Source of the DNA: Rhodopseudomonas pentothenatexigens
GTDB taxonomy: Bacteria; Pseudomonadota; Alphaproteobacteria; Rhizobiales; Xanthobacteraceae
DNA: 64,000 nt
Assembly (NCBI RefSeq): GCF_900218015.1
Contig: NZ_UFQQ01000023.1
Location: forward strand, 19,795-83,794
Direction: 5' to 3'
Shown: positions 9,293 through 18,376 of the stretch, one piece after another
Layout: every line of letters starts with the position of its first letter
How positions within the stretch are numbered: position 1 is the stretch's first letter
Position numbers and translations under genes: made by a program
Notes under the pieces: generated by a model
What the model saw: only the letters and a program-made list of their open reading frames with translations
Databases searched by the model: none
Told to the model about the DNA's origin: nothing

Positions 9293-10987
9293 ATGACGTC
9301 CGTCAGCAGCAGCACCAGCAGTGCTTCTTCGATCGCCAACTCCGCCACCGTCACCACCACCGGCACCAGCAATTCGACCAGCATCAACTGGGACACGCTG
9401 ATCGAAGCCTCCGTCGCTTCCAAGACCGCGCGGGCGGACAGCATCGAAACCAAGATCACCGCCAACGAGGCGAAGGTCTCCGCCTATCAGGAACTCCAGG
9501 GCCTGCTGGACACGCTGGCCACCAACACCGAGACTCTGGCCAGCTCGGTCATCAATTCGCTGTCCGGCAGCGCGTTCGCCGCGCGCGCCGCCACCATCAG
9601 CACAACCGGCGACGTATCCGCCAGTTCGGTGCTGTCGATGTCGATCGACGACGGCGCGGTGACCGGCGATCACACGCTGACCATCACCCAGGTCGCGACC
9701 GCCCACAAGGTGCTCGGCACCAGCGTCGCCGACAAGACCGAAGCGCTCGGCTACAGCGGCGTGTTTTCGATCGGCGTCGAAGGCGGAGACAGCGTCGACA
9801 TCAGCGTCACCGACGGCATGTCGCTGGCCGACATCGCCAGCGCGATCAACGCCCAGAGCTCGACCACCAATGTCCAGGCCTCGGTGATCCAGGTGTCGAG
9901 CACCAGCTACGAATTGCTGCTTTCCGCCTCGGTCGACAATGCCACGATCGAGACCAGTTCCGTCTCCGGCACCGACATCATGACCGCCCTCGGGATCACC
10001 GACGATTCCGGCGAATTCACCAACGAGGTGCAGCAGCCGCAGCCGGCGATCATCACCCTCGACGGCATCACGATCAGCCGCGACACCAACGATATCGACG
10101 ACGTGCTGGACGGCGTCACTTTCAATCTGCTCCAAGCCACCCCGAGCGGATCGTCGATCAGTTTCGACATCGAGCCGGACGCCGACACCATCGTCGCGGC
10201 CGTCGAGCAGTTCGTCACCGACTACAACGCGGTGCGCGAATTCATCATCGGACAACAAGCGACCAGTAGCGACGGCACCGCAAGCGACGATGCCGTGCTG
10301 TTCGGCGACAGCACGCTGCGCGATCTGATGACCCAGATCTCGGCGGCACTGAACACCACGGTCGGCGGGTTGTCGCTGGCCGATCTCGGCCTGACGTTCG
10401 ACAGCAACAATGAACTGTCGCTGGACAGTTCGACGCTGACCTCCACGCTGTCGAGCGACCTCGACGGCGTGATCGCGCTCCTGAGCACGCAATTGACACC
10501 GTCGTCGAGCAGCCTGAGCGTGGTCAATACCAACGTCTCGCCGCCCTCCTCGTTCACGCTCGACATCGAGGTCGACAGCAGCGGCGCCCTGAGCTCGGTC
10601 TCGGTGAACGGCGACAGCAGCCTGTTCACCATCAGCGGCAAGTCGATCATCGGCGCCGCCGGCACCGACTACGCCGGCATCGCGTTCACCTTCCGGGGCA
10701 CCAGCTCGGAATCGATCACCGTGACGGCCTCGACCGGCATCGCCGCGATGTTGACCTCGATCGCCGAGAACGCCTCCGACACCACGTCGGGCAGCCTGCA
10801 GACCTTGATCAGCGATCTCCAGACCCAGAATGCCACCCTGCAGGAACGTGCCGACACCATCAACTCCGCGGCGGCCACCTTCGAAGAGAACCTCCGGCTT
10901 CGCTACGCGAAATACCAGGCGGCGATCGAATCCGCGAACTCGACGCTGGACTACCTCAAAGCCCTCCTCAACGCCGACAGCGACTGA
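9293..10987 (+). CDS. fliD: Flagellar filament-capping protein FliD
   Basis: A 564-aa protein that forms the distal cap and guides flagellin folding at the filament tip. Recognition rests on the N-terminal SINWDTLIEASVASKTARADSIET-like region followed by ANEAKVSAYQELQGLLDTL, the middle DHTLTITQVATAHKV and VEQFVTDYNAVREFI segments typical of FliD, and the C-terminal heptad-rich helix ending LRLRYAKYQAAIESANSTLDYL. It is very Ser/Thr/Asp-rich and cysteine-free, as expected for an exported axial protein. GGAG lies upstream of the ATG at 9293. Its stop is 2 nt before fliS, implying coupled translation. Confidence 0.93.
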   Translation: MTSVSSSTSSASSIANSATVTTTGTSNSTSINWDTLIEASVASKTARADSIETKITANEAKVSAYQELQGLLDTLATNTETLASSVINSLSGSAFAARAATISTTGDVSASSVLSMSIDDGAVTGDHTLTITQVATAHKVLGTSVADKTEALGYSGVFSIGVEGGDSVDISVTDGMSLADIASAINAQSSTTNVQASVIQVSSTSYELLLSASVDNATIETSSVSGTDIMTALGITDDSGEFTNEVQQPQPAIITLDGITISRDTNDIDDVLDGVTFNLLQATPSGSSISFDIEPDADTIVAAVEQFVTDYNAVREFIIGQQATSSDGTASDDAVLFGDSTLRDLMTQISAALNTTVGGLSLADLGLTFDSNNELSLDSSTLTSTLSSDLDGVIALLSTQLTPSSSSLSVVNTNVSPPSSFTLDIEVDSSGALSSVSVNGDSSLFTISGKSIIGAAGTDYAGIAFTFRGTSSESITVTASTGIAAMLTSIAENASDTTSGSLQTLISDLQTQNATLQERADTINSAAATFEENLRLRYAKYQAAIESANSTLDYLKALLNADSD

Positions 10988-10989
10988 TC

Positions 10990-11394
10990 ATGGCCTATCC
11001 GAACACACATCTAGCGACCCAGCTCTACCAGCGTGCCGCGGTGACGGTTCCGCCGCTGCAGGCGGTGATCATGCTGATCGACGGGGCGATCTTGTCGCTG
11101 CGCCGATCGATGCTCGCGGTGGAACAGCGGCGGTTCGAGGACGGCCACGCCCATCTGATGCGGTCGGTCACGATCCTGCGCGGACTGAGCCATCATCTCG
11201 ACCTGAGCCGCGGCTCGGCGGTGGGAGAACGGCTGTTCAGCGCCTATCACGCGCTGATCATGGCCAGTCTGACCTCCTACGGCAGACCCGACGCCCAGTC
11301 GCGCTACGATCGGATCATCGCCGGCCTCACCGAGCTTCGCGATGCGTGGCGTGCGGTGGCCGCCGGAACCGACAGGACGCCGCCGCGGCGATGA
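10990..11394 (+). CDS. fliS: Flagellin export chaperone FliS
   Basis: A 134-aa cytosolic chaperone that binds the C-terminal helix of flagellin and prevents early polymerisation. The helical pattern PLQAVIMLIDGAILSLRRSM, VTILRGLSHHLDLS and LFSAYHALIMASLTSY fits FliS. The start lies 2 nt after the fliD stop without its own clear ribosome site, so translation is probably coupled. The position after fliC-fliD matches the classic fliC-fliD-fliS order. Confidence 0.88.
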   Translation: MAYPNTHLATQLYQRAAVTVPPLQAVIMLIDGAILSLRRSMLAVEQRRFEDGHAHLMRSVTILRGLSHHLDLSRGSAVGERLFSAYHALIMASLTSYGRPDAQSRYDRIIAGLTELRDAWRAVAAGTDRTPPRR

Positions 11395-11513
11395 CGCCGC
11401 CGCACGGCAAACTTTCCTCGCGGCGCGGCTTGCTTAAGCTTCCGTCAATGGCGACATGCTAAATCTCTGCAGATTGGCGACCCGAAGCGGTCGCACACCC
11501 TCCCCAGAACGGG

Positions 11514-11810
11514 ATGCAGATGATGGACGCCGCAGATTTCCAAAATCTGCTCGATCGACTTGGCGATGATCTGTCGTGCTGGCCCGACCAGCAACGACGC
11601 GACGCCGAATTGCTGTTGCGCGATTCAGAGGACGCCCGCGCCGCGTTCGCCGAGGCCCAGCGGCTGCGCCGGCTACTGAGCCCCTCGCCCGTCAACACAC
11701 CGGACGGTCTGGTCGACCGGATCATGGCGCGCGTGCGCCGCGACCGCAGTGATCCCGCCGCGCCCTCGGATGCGCCGCTGCCGCGCGGCCGCGATCGCGA
11801 CCCAAGCTGA
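11514..11810 (+). CDS. Small acidic protein resembling ECF-sigma partner proteins
   Basis: A 98-aa cytoplasmic protein with no signal or membrane segment. It has the layout FQNLLDRLGDDLSCWPDQQRRDAELLLRD-type residues, then ARAAFAEAQRLRRLLS and LVDRIMARV. The DLxxWP motif followed by a helical LL-rich stretch recalls small proteins often encoded beside ECF sigma factors in alphaproteobacteria. This resemblance is from memory and was not searched. Start choice is uncertain: ATGs at 11514, 11520 and 11523 all lack a clear Shine-Dalgarno. It lies between fliS and flgD, downstream of the window's only ECF sigma gene, so an anti-sigma or co-factor role is a hypothesis. Confidence 0.55.
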   Translation: MQMMDAADFQNLLDRLGDDLSCWPDQQRRDAELLLRDSEDARAAFAEAQRLRRLLSPSPVNTPDGLVDRIMARVRRDRSDPAAPSDAPLPRGRDRDPS

Positions 11811-11959
11811 TTGCTCCCAGAATTCCCGCCCGAACCGAGTTCTGATCAGGTCGAAACCGCGGCGCGGTGAGGCGCCGCACGCGTCGCCGCGCCGATCACC
11901 GCTGCGCGTATTTTCTTCGCGGCCGCGGCGCAGAAACCCTGCCTGAAATCCCGCGCCGA

Positions 11960-11982
11960 CCCGTTTCAATCTCGAACGGGTT
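11960..11982 (+). terminator. Hairpin upstream of flgD
   Basis: ACCCGTT (11960-11966) pairs with AACGGGT (11976-11982) across a 9-nt loop, 66 nt before the flgD start. It may separate the flagellin/cap transcript from the hook transcript or lie in the flgD leader. No U-run follows. Confidence 0.4.
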
Positions 11983-12048
11983 CACCAACCACGACATCAA
12001 CTGATTGCCGATCCGGCACTGCGTGCCGGTGCGCGCCGGAGCTTTGCC

Positions 12049-12717
12049 ATGAGCGTCGCTGCCACCACGTCGTCCGCGTATGCGGCCACGAGCGCTACCA
12101 CGACATTGTCGTCGACCGCCTCGTCGACGCTGACGTCGACCGACTTTCTCACCCTGCTCGTGACCGAGCTGCAGAACCAGAATCCGCTGGAGCCGACCGA
12201 CACCAACGACTTCATTTCGCAGCTGACCTCCTACGCGAATTTCGAGCAGCAGCAGACGCTGAACAGCAATCTCAGTTCGCTGACGACGTCGTTCAACAGC
12301 CTGCTGACGCTGAACGCGTCGAACTACATCGGCCAGACGGTCACCGCCAAGGCCGACTCCGCGACGCTGGAGGACGGCTCGATCAGCTTCGGCTACTCGC
12401 TGAATTCGGCGGCGTCGAAGGTCAAGCTCGAGATCTCGGACTCCTCCGGCAACGTCGTCTGGTCCGGCAGCGGCACCACCTCGGCCGGCACCAACAGCTT
12501 CACCTGGGACGGTACCACGACGTCCGGCACCCAGCTCGCCGACGGCGGCACCTACTCGCTGGCAGTCACCGCCACCGATTCCTCCGGCAACTCGGTCTAC
12601 GGCTACACCACGGTCACCGGCACCGTCACCGGGATCGACAGCTCGTCCGGCACCGCGATGCTGAAGATCGGCGACACCTCGCTCGCCGTTTCCAGCGTGG
12701 TCGGCGTCACCTCGTAA
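12049..12717 (+). CDS. flgD: Flagellar hook scaffold (hook cap) protein FlgD
   Basis: A 222-aa exported protein that caps the growing hook and is later shed. The FlgD signature is at residues 30-60: STDFLTLLVTELQNQNPLEP, then TNDFISQLTSYANFEQQQ. The C-terminal half is an Ig-like/tudor region: VKLEISDSSGNVVWSG, SFTWDGTTTSGTQLADGG, YSLAVTATDSSGN. The ATG at 12049 begins MSVAATTSS. It lies 18 bp before flgE in the usual flgD-flgE order. Confidence 0.92.
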   Translation: MSVAATTSSAYAATSATTTLSSTASSTLTSTDFLTLLVTELQNQNPLEPTDTNDFISQLTSYANFEQQQTLNSNLSSLTTSFNSLLTLNASNYIGQTVTAKADSATLEDGSISFGYSLNSAASKVKLEISDSSGNVVWSGSGTTSAGTNSFTWDGTTTSGTQLADGGTYSLAVTATDSSGNSVYGYTTVTGTVTGIDSSSGTAMLKIGDTSLAVSSVVGVTS

Positions 12718-12735
12718 GCAGTTCGGAGTCTCGAG

Positions 12736-14004
12736 ATGAGCTTGACCGGAGCCCTGTCCTCTGCGATTTCCGCCCTCAACGCGCAGAGCCAGTCGCTGGC
12801 GATGATCAGCGACAACATCGCCAATTCCCAGACCGTCGGCTACAAGACCACGTCGGCGTCGTTCAGCCAGTTGGTCACCGCGTCGTCCGGTGCCAGCACC
12901 TATTCGTCCGGCGGCGTCACGGTGTTGGCCAGGTCCAACATCACGACGCAGGGGCTGCTGACCACCACCACCTCCTCGACCGATATCGGCATTTCCGGCA
13001 ACGGGTTCTTTCCGGTGACGACGGCGGTCGCGGGCGGCACCACGCTGTACACCCGCAGCGGATCGTTCACGCTCGACAACAGCGGCTATCTGGTCAACGC
13101 CTCCGGCGCCTATCTGCTCGGCTGGCGTACCGACGCCGACGGCAACGTGGTCGGCGGCGCCAGCGCCGACACGCTGGTGCCGATCGACACCAGCGTCGCC
13201 GCCACCAGCGGCAGCGCGACCACGACCACCACCGTCGCCGCCAATCTTCCGGCCGACGCCGAACTGAACGACACCTTCACCACGTCGATGTCGCTGTACG
13301 ACTCGCTCGGCACCGCCAACTCGATGCAGATCACCTGGACCAAGACCGCGGAGAACAGCTGGACGGCGACCTTCGCCAATCCGACGCTCGCCTCGGATAC
13401 GTCGACCACGACCGGAACGGTGTCGGGCTCGATCGCCATCACCTTCAACAGTGACGGTTCGCTGGCCAGCACCAACCCGAGCCCGGCGACGATCGGTGTA
13501 ACCGGCTGGACCAACGGCGCGGCCGACAGTGTCATCACCATGGATCTCGGCACCGCGGGCGGCACCGACGGTCTCACCCAATACTCGTCCGGCGCCACAA
13601 CGCCCGCCGTCGACCTCACCGGCATCGAATCCGACGGCATGGCCTACGGCAAGCTGTCGAGCATCGCGATCGGCGACGACGGCGCGGTCAGTGCGACCTA
13701 CTCCAACGGCAAGACCATCACGATCTACAAGGTCCCGGTCGCCACCTTCGCGGCGGCCGACCAGCTCGAGGCCAAGGACAACGGCATGTATGCCGCGACC
13801 CTGGCGTCGGGGACCGCCGTGGTTCAGCTTTCCGGGACCAACGGCGCCGGCAGCATCGAGGGCGGCGTGCTGGAAGCTTCGACATCCGATACCAACACCG
13901 AATTCAGCAACATGATCTCGGCGCAGCAGGCGTATTCGGCGGCGTCGCAGGTGATCTCGGCAGTCAACGAGATGTTCGACACGCTGATCTCGGCGATGAG
14001 GTAA
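12736..14004 (+). CDS. flgE: Flagellar hook protein FlgE
   Basis: A 422-aa hook subunit. The N-terminal rod/hook motif ALSAISALNAQSQSLAMISDNIANSQTVGYK (residues about 6-37) is diagnostic, followed by TDIGISGNGFFPV and LYTRSGSFTLDNSGYLVNA. The C-terminal helical motif NMISAQQAYSAASQVISAVNEMFDTLI closes the D0 domain. CGGAGTCTCGAG precedes the ATG at 12736. Its stop is 3 nt before the next small gene, suggesting coupling. Confidence 0.94.
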   Translation: MSLTGALSSAISALNAQSQSLAMISDNIANSQTVGYKTTSASFSQLVTASSGASTYSSGGVTVLARSNITTQGLLTTTTSSTDIGISGNGFFPVTTAVAGGTTLYTRSGSFTLDNSGYLVNASGAYLLGWRTDADGNVVGGASADTLVPIDTSVAATSGSATTTTTVAANLPADAELNDTFTTSMSLYDSLGTANSMQITWTKTAENSWTATFANPTLASDTSTTTGTVSGSIAITFNSDGSLASTNPSPATIGVTGWTNGAADSVITMDLGTAGGTDGLTQYSSGATTPAVDLTGIESDGMAYGKLSSIAIGDDGAVSATYSNGKTITIYKVPVATFAAADQLEAKDNGMYAATLASGTAVVQLSGTNGAGSIEGGVLEASTSDTNTEFSNMISAQQAYSAASQVISAVNEMFDTLISAMR

Positions 14005-14007
14005 GGC

Positions 14008-14289
14008 ATGTTCGCGCGGGACACCGACGACCAATTACTGCGACGGCTGCGCCGCGCCGCCGCGGCCGCTAATGCGACGACACGGCGCGACGACCGTCGC
14101 CGGCTGCTGGCGCTGGAGAGCGAGATCAGCGCACTGCGCGCCGCCGTGATCGCGCGCCGCGACCGGGTGCTGGCCGAGATCGCCGGCGCCCGCACCCGAT
14201 CCGGCGCGGTGACCGCCTATGCCCGCTGTGCGGCGCTGGCGCCACGGACAGCCGCACGACCGACAACCGCCAAGACAGCGAGGACGTGA
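14008..14289 (+). CDS. Small basic coiled-coil protein in the hook operon
   Basis: A 93-aa Arg/Ala-rich protein of unknown function. Residues 5-65 (LLRRLRRAAAAANATTRRDD, LLALESEISALRAAVIARRDRVLAEIA) should form a long amphipathic coiled coil; the tail is unstructured Thr/Ala-rich. It starts 3 nt after flgE (GAGGTAAGGC before the ATG) and ends 1 nt before the FlgN-like gene, so it belongs to the operon. Size, charge and position suit a flagellar export chaperone or FliJ-like protein, but no signature was recognised. Confidence 0.65.
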   Translation: MFARDTDDQLLRRLRRAAAAANATTRRDDRRRLLALESEISALRAAVIARRDRVLAEIAGARTRSGAVTAYARCAALAPRTAARPTTAKTART

Positions 14290-14290
14290 C

Positions 14291-14746
14291 ATGACGCCGG
14301 ATCGAGCACGGCAGACGAGCGACGCAGAGAGCGCGCAACGAATCGAGGAACTGATCGAGCTGATCGACGCCCTGATCGACGTGATCGCCGCCGAAAACAC
14401 CGCACTCGCCATCGGTCTGCCGGCATCGCAGTCGCGCCACACCGAGGTGAAGACGCGGCTCGCCGAGTACTTCGAGCTGTGGGTCGGCGAGGTTTCGGCG
14501 CGGCGCGTCCGGCTGCCGGCGAACAATGCGGCGCTGCAGGCGAAGTTCACCGCCCGGATCGAATGCCTGCGGGAGTCGATGGACGAGAATTTGATCCGGC
14601 TGCGCGCCGCGATCGAAGCCAGCCAGCGCCGCATCGAGACGGTGATGTCCGCGATCCGCGAGCAGATGGCCGGCGCGTCGCCCTACGGGGCCGGCGGCCG
14701 CATCGTCCAGCGCAGCGCCTCCAGCGGCACCAGCATCCGGGCCTGA
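14291..14746 (+). CDS. flgN: FlgN-like flagellar export chaperone
   Basis: A 151-aa helical protein directly upstream of flgK. It has heptad-rich segments (IEELIELIDALIDVIAAEN, ALQAKFTARIECLRESMDEN, LRLRAAIEASQRRIETVMSAI) and a flexible tail ending SPYGAGGRIVQRSAS. FlgN chaperones deliver FlgK and FlgL to the export gate, and the tail resembles the YG..G ending of alphaproteobacterial FlgN-type proteins. The ATG at 14291 is 1 nt after the preceding stop. The name rests on size, helicity and position next to flgK-flgL rather than on a strong motif. Confidence 0.6.
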   Translation: MTPDRARQTSDAESAQRIEELIELIDALIDVIAAENTALAIGLPASQSRHTEVKTRLAEYFELWVGEVSARRVRLPANNAALQAKFTARIECLRESMDENLIRLRAAIEASQRRIETVMSAIREQMAGASPYGAGGRIVQRSASSGTSIRA

Positions 14747-14767
14747 GGCTCCGACGGTGAGGTCGAC

Positions 14768-16531
14768 GTGTCGCTGAACATCGCCAGAAGCATCGCACTC
14801 AGCAGCCTGATGACGACGCAGGTGCAGATCAGCGTCACCTCGTCGAACATCTCCAACGCCTCCACCACGGGCTATACGGTCAAGACCGCGAACCAGGCGT
14901 CCACCGTCACCGGCGGCGTCGGCACCGGGACCACCATCACCGGCATCACCAGCAACGTCGACAAGCTGCTCTTGAAATCGCTGGTCCAGGCGACGTCGGC
15001 ACTCGGATCGGCGACCACCACCAACAGCTATTTGGATCAGTTGCAGGCGCTGTACGGCACCAGCAGCGACAGTTCCAACACCTCGCTCGCCGACACCCTG
15101 ACGACGTTGGAGCAGGCGTTGTCGTCGCTGAGCAGCGATCCGAGCAGTTCGTCGCTGAAGGCCAACGTCATCAGTGCGCTGGACACGCTGGCCACGCAGC
15201 TCCGCGACACCTCGAACGGCATCCAGGATCTGCGCAGCGACGCCGACCAGTCGATCGACGACGCGGTCGACGACGTCAACGAGCAACTGAATCTGATCGC
15301 CGGCCTCAACGCCCAGATCAAGCTCGCCGCCGCCTCCGGCCAGGCCACCGGCGATCTCGAAGACCAGCGCAACAATGCGGTGCAACAGATCGCCAGCCAG
15401 ATGAACGTCAGCTACTTCATCTCGTCGAGCGGCGATATGCAGATCTACACCGGATCGGGGCAGGCGCTGCTCGACAGCGCGGTGCACGAATTGTCGTACA
15501 CGCCGGCGTCGACGGTGACCTCCTCCACCACCTACAGCGCATCGTCGACCGGCGGGTTCTCCGGCATCACCGTCGACGGCGTCGACGTCACCGGGCAGAT
15601 CTCGTCCGGATCGATCGGCGCGCTGATCACGTTGCGCGACACCACGCTGCCGGCGGCCCAGGCGCAGCTCGATCAGCTCGCCACCGAACTGGCCGACAGC
15701 ATCAACGCGGCGTCGAATCTCGGCACCGCTCTGCCGCCGAAATCGACGCTGACCGGCACCACCGCGGTCACGTCGTCGACGGCCCTGAACGGCACCGGAA
15801 CGGTGCGGATCGCGGTGACCGATCAGAACGGGGCGCTGGTCAGTTCCGGCGACCTCGACCTCTCCGGCTATGCGACGGTCGGCGATCTGGTCGGCGCGAT
15901 CAACGGCATCTCCGGCCTGTCGGCTTCGATCGACTCCTCGGGCCACGTCGTGATCGCGGCCTCGAGCGCGAGCAACGGCATCGCGATCTCCAATATCACC
16001 GGATCGGTCGGCGACGACAGCCTCGGCCTGTCCGACTTCCTCGGCCTCAACGACGTCGTGACCGCGACCAGCGCCTCCGACTTCAAGGTCGCATCCGATC
16101 TCCTCGCCGACTCCTCGAAGCTGCCGACCTCGTCGCTGTCGTCCGCCTCGAGCCTGACGACCGGCGATACGGTGCTGAGCGCCGGCTCCTCCACCGTCAC
16201 CGACGCGCTGTATACGGCGCTCACCGGATCAACCAGCTTCGCGGCGGTGGGCGGGCTCGGAGCCAGCGCCAGCTCGTTCGCCGATTACGCGGCGGAGATC
16301 ATCGCCCACGTCGCCACCATCGCCAGCACGGCGGAGGACGCCTACACCGCCAAGCAGACCACGCAGTCGACGCTGTCGAGCGCGCTGTCGTCGCAGAGCG
16401 GCGTCAACGTCGACGAGGAGACCGCCAAGCTCAGCAATCTGCAGAACCAGTATGCCGCGGCCGCGCAACTGATCCAGGCGATCAACGAGATGTTCGAATC
16501 GCTGCTCTCCGCAGTGCAAAGCGCCGGCTGA
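14768..16531 (+). CDS. flgK: Flagellar hook-associated protein 1, FlgK
   Basis: A 587-aa hook-filament junction protein. The N-terminus SLNIARSIALSSLMTTQVQISVTSSNISNASTTGYTVK-like segment carries the SNIxNAxTxGY signature of rod/hook axial proteins. Further motifs are SLADTLTTLEQALSSLSSDPSS, NEQLNLIAGLNAQI, LEDQRNNAVQQIA and the C-terminal NLQNQYAAAAQLIQAINEMFESLLS. Translation starts at a GTG (14768), with GGTGAGG upstream. The protein is Ser/Thr-rich and lacks cysteine. It follows flgN and precedes flgL by 11 nt. Confidence 0.93.
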   Translation: MSLNIARSIALSSLMTTQVQISVTSSNISNASTTGYTVKTANQASTVTGGVGTGTTITGITSNVDKLLLKSLVQATSALGSATTTNSYLDQLQALYGTSSDSSNTSLADTLTTLEQALSSLSSDPSSSSLKANVISALDTLATQLRDTSNGIQDLRSDADQSIDDAVDDVNEQLNLIAGLNAQIKLAAASGQATGDLEDQRNNAVQQIASQMNVSYFISSSGDMQIYTGSGQALLDSAVHELSYTPASTVTSSTTYSASSTGGFSGITVDGVDVTGQISSGSIGALITLRDTTLPAAQAQLDQLATELADSINAASNLGTALPPKSTLTGTTAVTSSTALNGTGTVRIAVTDQNGALVSSGDLDLSGYATVGDLVGAINGISGLSASIDSSGHVVIAASSASNGIAISNITGSVGDDSLGLSDFLGLNDVVTATSASDFKVASDLLADSSKLPTSSLSSASSLTTGDTVLSAGSSTVTDALYTALTGSTSFAAVGGLGASASSFADYAAEIIAHVATIASTAEDAYTAKQTTQSTLSSALSSQSGVNVDEETAKLSNLQNQYAAAAQLIQAINEMFESLLSAVQSAG

Positions 16532-16542
16532 GGAGAGCGCCA

Positions 16543-17454
16543 ATGACGATGCGCGTCGCCACCTTCGCTTCCAGCCAGCAGATGATCGCCGCCGCGCTCA
16601 AGAGCCAGGCGACGATGACCGCGATGCAGATGCAGGAGGCGTCCGGCGTCGTTTCCACCGATTTCGGCGGTTACGGATCGGGAGCCAAGCAGGTCGTCAA
16701 CCTGCAGGTGTCGGTCGCCCGCGCCCAGACCTACATCGACACCGCGACTCAGGCCGGCAGCAAGATCGAGGTGATGTATGCGTCGGTGAATTCGATTGCC
16801 GACCTGCTGTCGAGCTTCCGCAGCACGTTGACGGCGGCGAGCAACACCGCCAGCACGGATTCATCCAGCGTGATCCAATCCGCGCAGGACGCGCTGGAGC
16901 AGATGGCAGCGCTGCTCAACAGCAAATACGGCGCGCAATACCTGTTCGGCGGTGCCCGCACCGATACCGCCCCGGTCGATATCTCCAGCGCGACCTACCC
17001 GGCCGCGACCACGCCGTCCAGCCCCGACACCTCGTACTATCGGGGGGACGACGAGCTGGCGTCGGCGCGGGTCTCGGACACCCAGACGGTGACCTACGGC
17101 GTCACCGCGGACGATCCGGCGTTCGAGCAGGCGCTACGGGCGATGAACCTGATCGCCAACGCGTCGTCGCTGTCGTCCGACACGCTCGAGGAGGCGCTCG
17201 ATCTGGTCACCAGCGCGACCGATGCGATCGGCACCGTGCAGAGCCGGATCTCCAATTCGGCGGCGTCGATCGAGCGCGCCAGCACGGTCCAATCCGATTA
17301 TCAATCGTTCGCGCAGTCGCTGGCCACCGATCTGACCAGCGTCGACGTCGCCGCCGTCACCGCCGCGCTGTCGACCTACCAGGCGCAGCTCACCGCCTCG
17401 TATTCGGCGATCGCGACGATCCAGAGCCTCCATCTCAGCAACTACCTGAAGTGA
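16543..17454 (+). CDS. flgL: Flagellar hook-associated protein 3, FlgL
   Basis: A 303-aa second junction protein, connecting FlgK to the filament. Flagellin-like ends flank a short core: QQMIAAALKSQATMTAMQMQEASG, then ALEQMAALLNSKYGAQYLFGGARTDTAPVD, where YLFGG is typical of FlgL. The C-terminal helix reads VTAALSTYQAQLTASYSAIATI and ends LHLSNYLK. GAGGAGAGC precedes the ATG at 16543. It is the last gene of the flagellar run; the next gene is on the opposite strand. Confidence 0.92.
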   Translation: MTMRVATFASSQQMIAAALKSQATMTAMQMQEASGVVSTDFGGYGSGAKQVVNLQVSVARAQTYIDTATQAGSKIEVMYASVNSIADLLSSFRSTLTAASNTASTDSSSVIQSAQDALEQMAALLNSKYGAQYLFGGARTDTAPVDISSATYPAATTPSSPDTSYYRGDDELASARVSDTQTVTYGVTADDPAFEQALRAMNLIANASSLSSDTLEEALDLVTSATDAIGTVQSRISNSAASIERASTVQSDYQSFAQSLATDLTSVDVAAVTAALSTYQAQLTASYSAIATIQSLHLSNYLK

Positions 17455-17505
17455 ATCGGAACGACGCAGGCGGTCCAGGCCGGAACATCCTGGGTCGCCG
17501 GGCCA

Positions 17506-18093
17506 TCATCGCCGCAGCCGCGCGCCCGGAGGCTCCAGCACCACCTCTTTGAGGTCGTCGCCGGCCAGCACCACGACGGCGAATTTCAGCCGGCCCTTCT
17601 CCACCCGCAATTCGCCGAGCACGGCGCGACCGCGGGTCGAGCGTTCGGCAACCGCCACCGCATCCGACATTCCAGGACCGATCGCCTGCAGCACCGCGAG
17701 CTGGCGCCGTTCGTCCGCTCCGGCCTGCGCCGGCACCGAGTCCGGCGGCTCGCTCGCCGCCGCGCCCGACATACCGGAGACGACACTCGCCCACACCTGC
17801 CCGTCGCGCGCCGTCCTGACCCGATACACCAGCTCGTTCATCACCACGTCGGTCTCGATCCGCAGGCTCTTGGTCCCCGGGTGGAGCTTCTCGGCGATCG
17901 TGATCGCCTGTCCGGGTGACACCGGCGCAGCGCGGACCAGTTCAAGCTTACGTGCCAATGCCAGGTCGGCGGACGCAACGTCCCCCGGGACTTGCTCGAG
18001 ACCGGGCATCGGCGCGTCGATGTCGCGGGCGGCGGACGATGGCTGCGTCAGCAGAACCAGAACAACGCCGGCGGCAGTGAATGCAGTTCGCAT
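17506..18093 (-). CDS. Secreted protein with two PepSY-like domains
   Basis: A 195-aa exported protein. The signal peptide is residues 1-22 (MRTAFTAAGVVLVLLTQPSS). Two PepSY-type alpha-beta units follow. The first has SPGQAITIAEKLHPGTKSLRIE, MNELVYRVRTARDGQVWASVVSG. The second has LAVLQAIGPGMSDAVAVAERST, GELRVEKGRLKFAVVVLAGDDLKEV. PepSY domains are small extracytoplasmic modules thought to bind or inhibit proteases or signal in the envelope. The ATG at 18093 is chosen because GTGGAG precedes it and a signal peptide follows; the frame stays open upstream to 18249. It is downstream of a same-strand TetR gene. Confidence 0.72.
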   Translation of the reverse strand: MRTAFTAAGVVLVLLTQPSSAARDIDAPMPGLEQVPGDVASADLALARKLELVRAAPVSPGQAITIAEKLHPGTKSLRIETDVVMNELVYRVRTARDGQVWASVVSGMSGAAASEPPDSVPAQAGADERRQLAVLQAIGPGMSDAVAVAERSTRGRAVLGELRVEKGRLKFAVVVLAGDDLKEVVLEPPGARLRR

Positions 18094-18376
18094 CGATCGG
18101 CTCCACGGATCCGGCCGCCTAACGGCACCACCGCCGGCGCTTCGAAAGAAGCGGCCGATCGCGTGGGGCGGCATGCGATCGGCCGCACGGGGCTTACGGA
18201 CAGCGTGGGAGTACGGCGATCCGCAAACCGCGAGGCGCTGGGGCGCCATAACGATACGGTACCAGTTCGTTTCGTTTTGTCAATCGGACTGTCCCGGATC
18301 GGCCGGCGCGGGGTTCGGAACGATGGATGCGCAAGCGCGGCGTTGGCGGCCGTCCACCGCCGGAGCCCGCTCCCTG

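Noticed and set aside
11896..14034. A minus-strand open frame of 712 codons opposite flgD-flgE
   Set aside because: It is low-complexity Arg/Gly-rich antisense to two clear flagellar genes and has no ribosome site or family match.
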